Shown one piece after another: positions 60,598-64,000 of a DNA stretch of 64,000 nucleotides. Made by a program: the position numbers and the translations under genes. Origin of the DNA: Haloarcula argentinensis DSM 12282. Its GTDB lineage: Archaea; Halobacteriota; Halobacteria; Halobacteriales; Haloarculaceae. The number at the start of each line of letters is the position of its first letter. Position 1 is the stretch's first letter. The stretch spans positions 160,469-224,468 of the forward strand of contig AOLX01000027.1 in NCBI GenBank assembly GCA_000336895.1. Reading direction: 5' to 3'. The notes under the pieces are model-generated. The model saw nothing but the letters and a program-made list of their open reading frames with translations. It did no database searches and was not told where the DNA came from.

Positions 60598-60679
60598 TGT
60601 CGCCGCGAGGATTCGAACCTCGGCAGGACCTACGCCGGCGGTTCTGAGCCGCCTCCCGTTGCCACTTGGGTACGGCGAC
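60598..60679 (-). tRNA. tRNA-Leu (anticodon CAG)
   Basis: Class II tRNA with a long variable arm; acceptor GTCGCCG/CGGCGAC, anticodon stem GGCGG/CCGCC with loop CTCAGAA. Confidence 0.95.
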
Positions 60680-60711
60680 GCACATTGCAAGAGCCAGCGC
60701 CGTATCCGGCA

Positions 60712-60793
60712 TGTCGCCAGCAGGATTCGAACCTGCGATAGTCTGCACACACGGCCCTCAACCGTGCCCCGTTGACCACTTGGGTATGGCGAC
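60712..60793 (-). tRNA. tRNA-Leu (anticodon GAG)
   Basis: Class II; acceptor GTCGCCA/TGGCGAC, anticodon stem CACGG/CCGTG with loop TTGAGGG. It is a close relative of the adjacent tRNA-Leu(CAG). Confidence 0.95.
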
Positions 60794-60796
60794 GCA

Positions 60797-60878
60797 TTCC
60801 GCGGGAGGGATTCGAACCCTCGAAAATCTACTCAGCAGGTCTTAAGCCCGCCGCCGTCGACCGCTTGGCTACCGCGGA
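60797..60878 (-). tRNA. tRNA-Leu (anticodon TAA)
   Basis: Class II; acceptor TCCGCGG/CCGCGGA, anticodon stem GCGGG/CCTGC with loop CTTAAGA. Confidence 0.94.
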
Positions 60879-60880
60879 AA

Positions 60881-60951
60881 TGGATTCGGACCGAATCGAA
60901 CAGCCATCTCCCGTTCTGGAGGCGGGCGTCGTTCCGTTGGACCACGAATCC
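60881..60951 (-). tRNA. tRNA-Trp (anticodon CCA), intronless
   Basis: Acceptor GGATTCG/CGAATCC and anticodon loop CTCCAGA with a CCCGC/ACGGG stem (one mismatch). It has no intron, whereas haloarchaeal chromosomal tRNA-Trp normally contains a long one, which supports an outside (viral) origin. Confidence 0.85.
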
Positions 60952-60954
60952 TCA

Positions 60955-61040
60955 CGGCGGGAGGGAGATTTGAACACCCGTGCCCTCGCGGGCACCGTGG
61001 TTCCAGCACGGCCCCTTGGCCAGACTAGGGAAATCCCGCC
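60955..61040 (-). tRNA. tRNA-Ser (anticodon GGA)
   Basis: Class II; acceptor GGCGGGA/TCCCGCC, anticodon stem CCGTG/CACGG with loop CTGGAAC, variable arm TGCCC/GGGCA. Confidence 0.94.
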
Positions 61041-61042
61041 AA

Positions 61043-61124
61043 CGGTGAGACGGAGAGTCGAACTCCGAAGCCTCTCGGCTCTCGATTTCAAATCGAGCGC
61101 AGTCACCTGTCTGCCTGTCTCACC
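61043..61124 (-). tRNA. tRNA-Ser (anticodon TGA)
   Basis: Class II; acceptor GGTGAGA/TCTCACC, anticodon stem CTCGA/TCGAG with loop TTTGAAA. Confidence 0.94.
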
Positions 61125-61162
61125 ACGAGAAGTGTGATATCTTGGCCCTGTTCGCTACAGGA

Positions 61163-61248
61163 CACCGCGACCCGGATTTGAACCGGGGAATCCCTTGCAG
61201 GAGACCTCCGTAGCAGGGAGGCGTCCGACTAGGCTAGACCATCGCGGC
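61163..61248 (-). tRNA. tRNA-Ser (anticodon GCT)
   Basis: Class II; acceptor GCCGCGA/TCGCGGT, anticodon stem CCTCC/GGAGG with loop CTGCTAC. Confidence 0.94.
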
Positions 61249-61251
61249 ACA

Positions 61252-61324
61252 TGGGTCGACAAGGATTCGAACCTTGGTCTCGTGCGCCCAAGGCACGGAT
61301 CTTCGACCGCTGGACCATCGACCC
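61252..61324 (-). tRNA. tRNA-Pro (anticodon TGG)
   Basis: Acceptor GGGTCGA/TCGACCC, anticodon stem CGTGC/GCACG with loop CTTGGGC, T arm CAAGG-TTCGAAT-CCTTG. Confidence 0.95.
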
Positions 61325-61525
61325 GAAAGTAGTTCTATGTCTATTCCTCTGTGGGTGCGAGAACGACAGCGACCGCGCTCTCGTCCTCGCGCGGGCGTGC
61401 TTCGACTGTCACTGCAGTCTCGAATGCCACACCGGACCGTGCAGGTTGCAGACCCTTCCGGGCCCGTCGCCGCCGAAACGAACTTCGATGACGGCTGCCT
61501 GCCTCGATGGGCATCCGACCGTGTA
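61325..61525. other. Spacer inside the tRNA array
   Basis: About 200 bases without a recognisable tRNA or gene. The open frames crossing it are chance products of the array. It may hold a second promoter for the tRNAs downstream (a CATAGAA box about 15 bases before tRNA-Pro, minus strand). Confidence 0.4.
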
Positions 61526-61598
61526 CGCCGACGCCGGGATTTGAACCCGAATCTCAGCCGTGACAGGGCCGTATGCTTCCGAGTTACACCACGTCGGC
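61526..61598 (-). tRNA. tRNA-Asp (anticodon GTC)
   Basis: Acceptor GCCGACG/CGTCGGC, anticodon stem CGGCC/GGCTG with loop CTGTCAC, T loop TTCAAAT. Confidence 0.93.
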
Positions 61599-61611
61599 AC
61601 GCGACGGCCAT

Positions 61612-61685
61612 CGCCCCGGGGAGAATCGAACTCCCGACCTCGGGATCCAAAGTCCCGCGTCCCTCGCCAGCGGGGACTCCGGGGC
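61612..61685 (-). tRNA. tRNA-Gln (anticodon TTG)
   Basis: Acceptor GCCCCGG/CCGGGGC, anticodon stem CGGGA/TCCCG with loop CTTTGGA. It is the first tRNA of the array in transcription order. Confidence 0.95.
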
Positions 61686-61704
61686 TGCACAGCGCCGCCG
61701 CTAT

Positions 61705-61725
61705 TTGTGGATATAGCGTGCTTGT
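61705..61725 (-). promoter_or_regulatory. Probable promoter of the tRNA array
   Basis: On the minus strand CTATATCC, centred near 61716, lies about 27 bases before 61689, just upstream of the first tRNA. Confidence 0.5.
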
Positions 61726-62231
61726 GACTGCACTGTGGTCGGCCCACAGCGGTCACACGTCCGCACCGCTATCGGGTGCGAACTGAATCAATGTGCCGCG
61801 AGCAACACCCGACGATCGCGCCCGAGACGGACGACACTGTCGAGCTGGAGCAAGCGGCAGGCCCGTGTTCCCCGGCCCCGAGCGGGTAGTCCGCGTGAGG
61901 GGCCGCGTTATACGGGCGGAGTCATCCGGACACCGCCGGACGGAATCGCATCGAGTTGCTCAACGCGATAGTCCATCCAGGAATTACTGTCCGGTTCCAC
62001 ACGCTGACCGCGTAGTAAACACGGGCCACCCGCGGCTATCGACAGGAAAGCGGGCCGCGGAGTGGGTTTAGCAGTCAGCATGTCGAAGCACCTCGTCTGT
62101 GAGTCTAATTATTTCTCATGGCCCGGGGTGTATTAATTCTGAGCGAGGTGTGTTATGCATAGGCATGGTCGTGGGCCTTAGGACCCCTCACCTCGAAAAA
62201 TGGGTAACGAAACTGGACGTAGGAGACGAAT
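61726..62231. other. Non-coding stretch upstream of the tRNA array
   Basis: About 500 bases without a gene I can support. GC content falls sharply after 62080 towards the plus-strand gene at 62232. Confidence 0.4.
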
Positions 62232-62492
62232 ATGAGCGACTCAAGCATCCCTGACAAACTCGATGCGAAGCATGACCGCAACCGACAGCAGCGCATTGAG
62301 GGTATCAAGCGATGGGTCGAGTATATCAAATCAGAACCGCCGGAGAAGTGGGGCCCACAACAGAACGCGGTGGTCAACGACCAACTGGAAGCCGCCCAAA
62401 GCGTCGGAACCTCTGCAGCACATCAGCAACAGGTCAAGGACCTCGCTGCGGACATTATCGAAGCACGGGATAACTCAAATAAAGAGTCGTAA
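62232..62492 (+). CDS. Small helical protein of the island
   Basis: An 86-residue charged, mostly helical protein (KLDAKHDRNRQQRIEGIKRWVEYIKSEPPEKWGPQQN). A GGAG ribosome binding site lies six bases before the ATG. No family recognised. Its lower GC fits a mobile-element cargo gene. Confidence 0.65.
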   Translation: MSDSSIPDKLDAKHDRNRQQRIEGIKRWVEYIKSEPPEKWGPQQNAVVNDQLEAAQSVGTSAAHQQQVKDLAADIIEARDNSNKES

Positions 62493-62571
62493 CTATTGTC
62501 AGGAGTCATAACTCGTAGCCGCGTGCGGACGACGACACTCAAATGACACTTCCCCACAGCGAGTATACACA

Positions 62572-63045
62572 ATGCCATATTGTACGGACTGCGGGAACGA
62601 GGTCAGAGACGGACATTCCTATTGTCGCCAGTGTGGTACTCAACTCACAGAGGGCCAAAATTCAGGACCAGCCCCGACAGCCGGAGCTCCCGAAGTCGGC
62701 TTCTTGTCACACGAATCCATGGAGTATCTCAAAGGGGCACTCGAGGGAGGGACTGACGAAGAACATCCGGGTCATGCGTCGCTGATGCGCGACGTTGCCG
62801 CTGCGTTTCAGGATTTCGCTGTAATCGGCAAACTGGATGAATTGAATCTACTTGCGATACTGGCTTCTGGGGTGCAGAGTGAGACATACAACGAGACAGA
62901 AACCGAACTGATGCTTCTCGGTTTCTTTCGGACGATCCGTCTCTACGACGAGAGTTTTGGAACGGACTGGGAGGACGAACTCCTGGATCAACTCACACGC
63001 GCAATTGATCAGGCCAAAGCTAATCTCGAAGATGAGAATCCATGA
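62572..63045 (+). CDS. Zinc-ribbon protein of the island
   Basis: A 157-residue protein with an N-terminal double-CxxC zinc ribbon (YCTDCGNEVRDGHSYCRQCGTQL) and a helical C-terminal domain. Such zinc-ribbon-plus-helix proteins are common in haloarchaeal mobile elements. Function unknown. Confidence 0.7.
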   Translation: MPYCTDCGNEVRDGHSYCRQCGTQLTEGQNSGPAPTAGAPEVGFLSHESMEYLKGALEGGTDEEHPGHASLMRDVAAAFQDFAVIGKLDELNLLAILASGVQSETYNETETELMLLGFFRTIRLYDESFGTDWEDELLDQLTRAIDQAKANLEDENP

Positions 63046-63219
63046 CACATGACATTATACCACAAGCTATTTGCCGCTGTTCTGTCATCTAAATCTTAGC
63101 GAACCGCAAGACGCCGCCGGCCCCGTTCCGCAGCGTAACGAAATCAAATCGGCTGGAGGGGATGTGGTTTATAAACGTCGTACTGCCGTCTGCCAAATGT
63201 AGTCCGTCACAAAACGGGA

Positions 63220-63294
63220 CGGGCGCTGAGGGATTTGAACCCCCGACGGTTTGGTCCGAAGCCAAGCACTCTGTCCAAGCTGAGCTAAGCGCCC
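63220..63294 (-). tRNA. tRNA-Arg (anticodon TCG), integration target
   Basis: Acceptor GGGCGCT/AGCGCCC, anticodon stem CTTGG/CCAAA with loop CTTCGGA, T arm GGGGG-TTCAAAT-CCCTC. It is the intact chromosomal gene; the island begins at its 3' end. Confidence 0.95.
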
Positions 63295-63368
63295 TACGTA
63301 CAATGGTATGATGGTGTTATGGTTTAAACCAACCGGTTCCGCCGCGCCATGGGACCGCAGTCACGTGA

Positions 63369-63644
63369 TTACTCCGAGACCGCTTCAGCTGTGTCAGAAT
63401 CAGTGTCAGCGGCGACCTCGGCCACGACCGCCTCTGTGTCGACGCCTCGTTCTTCGGCGAGTGCCTCGATGAGCGCGCGCTGTTCGGCCAGTTCCTGCTC
63501 CATTCCGTCGACGCGGGTGTTTGTCTCGTCGACAGTACTTCGCAGGTCCTCAAGTTGTGTCTTCAGCTCGTTGACCTTCTTGTAGAGGTCCTCGGCGATG
63601 TCGGCAACCTTCTGTATCTTTTTCGCGGTGGAACCCAGTCCCAT
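63369..63644 (-). CDS. Small coiled-coil protein (DUF5798-like)
   Basis: A 91-residue protein whose middle (AEDLYKKVNELKTQLEDLRSTVDETNTRVDGMEQELAEQRALIEAL) is a coiled coil. The start MGLGSTAKKIQKVADIAE is a haloarchaeal conserved one, so I used ATG 63644 rather than the one two codons upstream. It may be a small scaffold protein. Confidence 0.75.
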   Translation of the reverse strand: MGLGSTAKKIQKVADIAEDLYKKVNELKTQLEDLRSTVDETNTRVDGMEQELAEQRALIEALAEERGVDTEAVVAEVAADTDSDTAEAVSE

Positions 63645-63723
63645 AGCCACGGCTACGGTGAGCCGACATTTCCTCGTTTCGCTCGAACGTCGCTGTTAAG
63701 ACGCCGCCGGACCGAGCGACGAT

Positions 63724-64000
63724 ATGGACGATTTGCGGCTCGCTCCGGCTGTTGGCATCGTCGGGTGCGTTCTGTATCTCCTTGTGCTTGCGGTCCCGTA
63801 CGGGCTCGTCGAAACAGCGAGTGCCGTTGGGGCGTACTACAGTTCGGGGGCGCTATCCCCGCTACTGCCCGGGGTATTCGCGCTGGTCTGCATCATCGTG
63901 TTGGCGGCTGGCCGCGAAGGGCGGTCGGACCCAAGTATCGCGGCGGGCGCGAGCATCGGCATGGGCGTGTTCATCGTTGCCCTGAGCCTCCTCTGGGCGG
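63724..64000 (+). CDS. Membrane protein, 3' end outside the window
   Basis: An open frame from ATG 63724 to the window edge encoding at least 92 residues with spans at about 9-30, 47-61 and 74-92. It is a haloarchaeal hypothetical membrane protein; the rest is not visible. Confidence 0.7.
   Translation, partial: MDDLRLAPAVGIVGCVLYLLVLAVPYGLVETASAVGAYYSSGALSPLLPGVFALVCIIVLAAGREGRSDPSIAAGASIGMGVFIVALSLLWA

Larger units (their letters stand above)
54855..63240. mobile_element. Putative integrated element at tRNA-Arg(TCG)
   Basis: About 8.4 kb bounded by the intact tRNA-Arg (63220-63294) and a degenerate copy of its 3' end (54851-54882). Contents: an RNA-repair-like gene set, four structured RNAs, 22 tRNAs and two small genes. 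It also encodes its own tRNA-Arg(TCG), the same isoacceptor as its insertion site. No integrase is visible, so it may be a decayed provirus or satellite. Confidence 0.6.

Noticed and set aside
61251..61650. Open frames within the tRNA array such as 61251-61544 and 61234-61650
   Set aside because: They overlap clear tRNA genes and are chance open frames in structured GC-rich DNA.

Overview
The window is haloarchaeal (class Halobacteria) and most likely from Haloarcula or a close relative. The evidence is high GC, very acidic proteins, leaderless promoters with a TATA box about 27 nt before the start codon, GGAGGTGA-type ribosome binding sites inside operons, PGF-CTERM surface proteins with their archaeosortase, a TFB transcription factor, archaeal RNA polymerase subunit L, and two tandem S-layer glycoprotein genes (csg1/csg2), an arrangement I associate with Haloarcula.

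Layout. 0-2.2 kb: end of a DRG GTPase gene, a small membrane protein and a two-domain VOC protein. 2.2-9.9 kb: duplicated S-layer genes csg1 and csg2, each with a 114-nt structured leader, followed by artA, which processes their C-termini. 9.9-13.6 kb: diphthamide synthase, Trm5-type tRNA methyltransferase, a small HTH protein and a DASS transporter. 13.7-19.1 kb: a complete Liv-type ABC transporter operon behind a 21-bp palindrome, with a UspA protein and tRNA-Thr. 19.4-33.8 kb: mostly housekeeping genes (alcohol dehydrogenase, coxC, rpoL, hisF, purL), a FIST/histidine kinase pair and small haloarchaeal proteins. 33.3-42.1 kb: a probable denitrification/heme-associated cluster: two DUF2249 proteins, a cupin, an orphan glutamyl-tRNA reductase dimerization domain, a membrane heme-copper-like protein, a multicopper oxidase, and a NirJ/AhbC-type radical SAM protein with its small partner. 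Two different dyad motifs recur at promoters in this cluster. 42.4-54.5 kb: PHP, Asn-synthase-like, NUDIX, TFB, GatC/GatA, M48 protease, two GT4 glycosyltransferases, MFS, RNase P subunit 4, a YhbY-like protein and MscS.

The most unusual region is 54.8-63.3 kb. It is bracketed by an intact tRNA-Arg(TCG) gene and degenerate copies of that gene's 3' end, so it looks like an integrated element, although I see no integrase. On one strand it carries 22 tightly packed tRNA genes covering 17 amino acids (none for Gly, Val or Ile), an RlaP-type nucleotidyltransferase, four structured RNAs with a shared double-helix/internal-loop architecture, a Ro60-type TROVE-VWA protein, a small unknown protein and an ADP-ribosylglycohydrolase. 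The four RNAs lie directly upstream of the Ro gene. One contains a circularly permuted tRNA mimic (T arm, looped-off acceptor stem, D arm), the design described for bacterial YrlA Y RNAs. I read this as a candidate archaeal Ro/Y-RNA RNA-repair or RNA-quality-control module embedded in a virus-like tRNA array.

A second notable signal is in the S-layer leaders: the two paralogous 114-nt leaders each hold a hairpin whose two versions differ by compensatory base-pair changes, and each contains an intact 30-codon upstream ORF ending 11 nt before the csg start codon.
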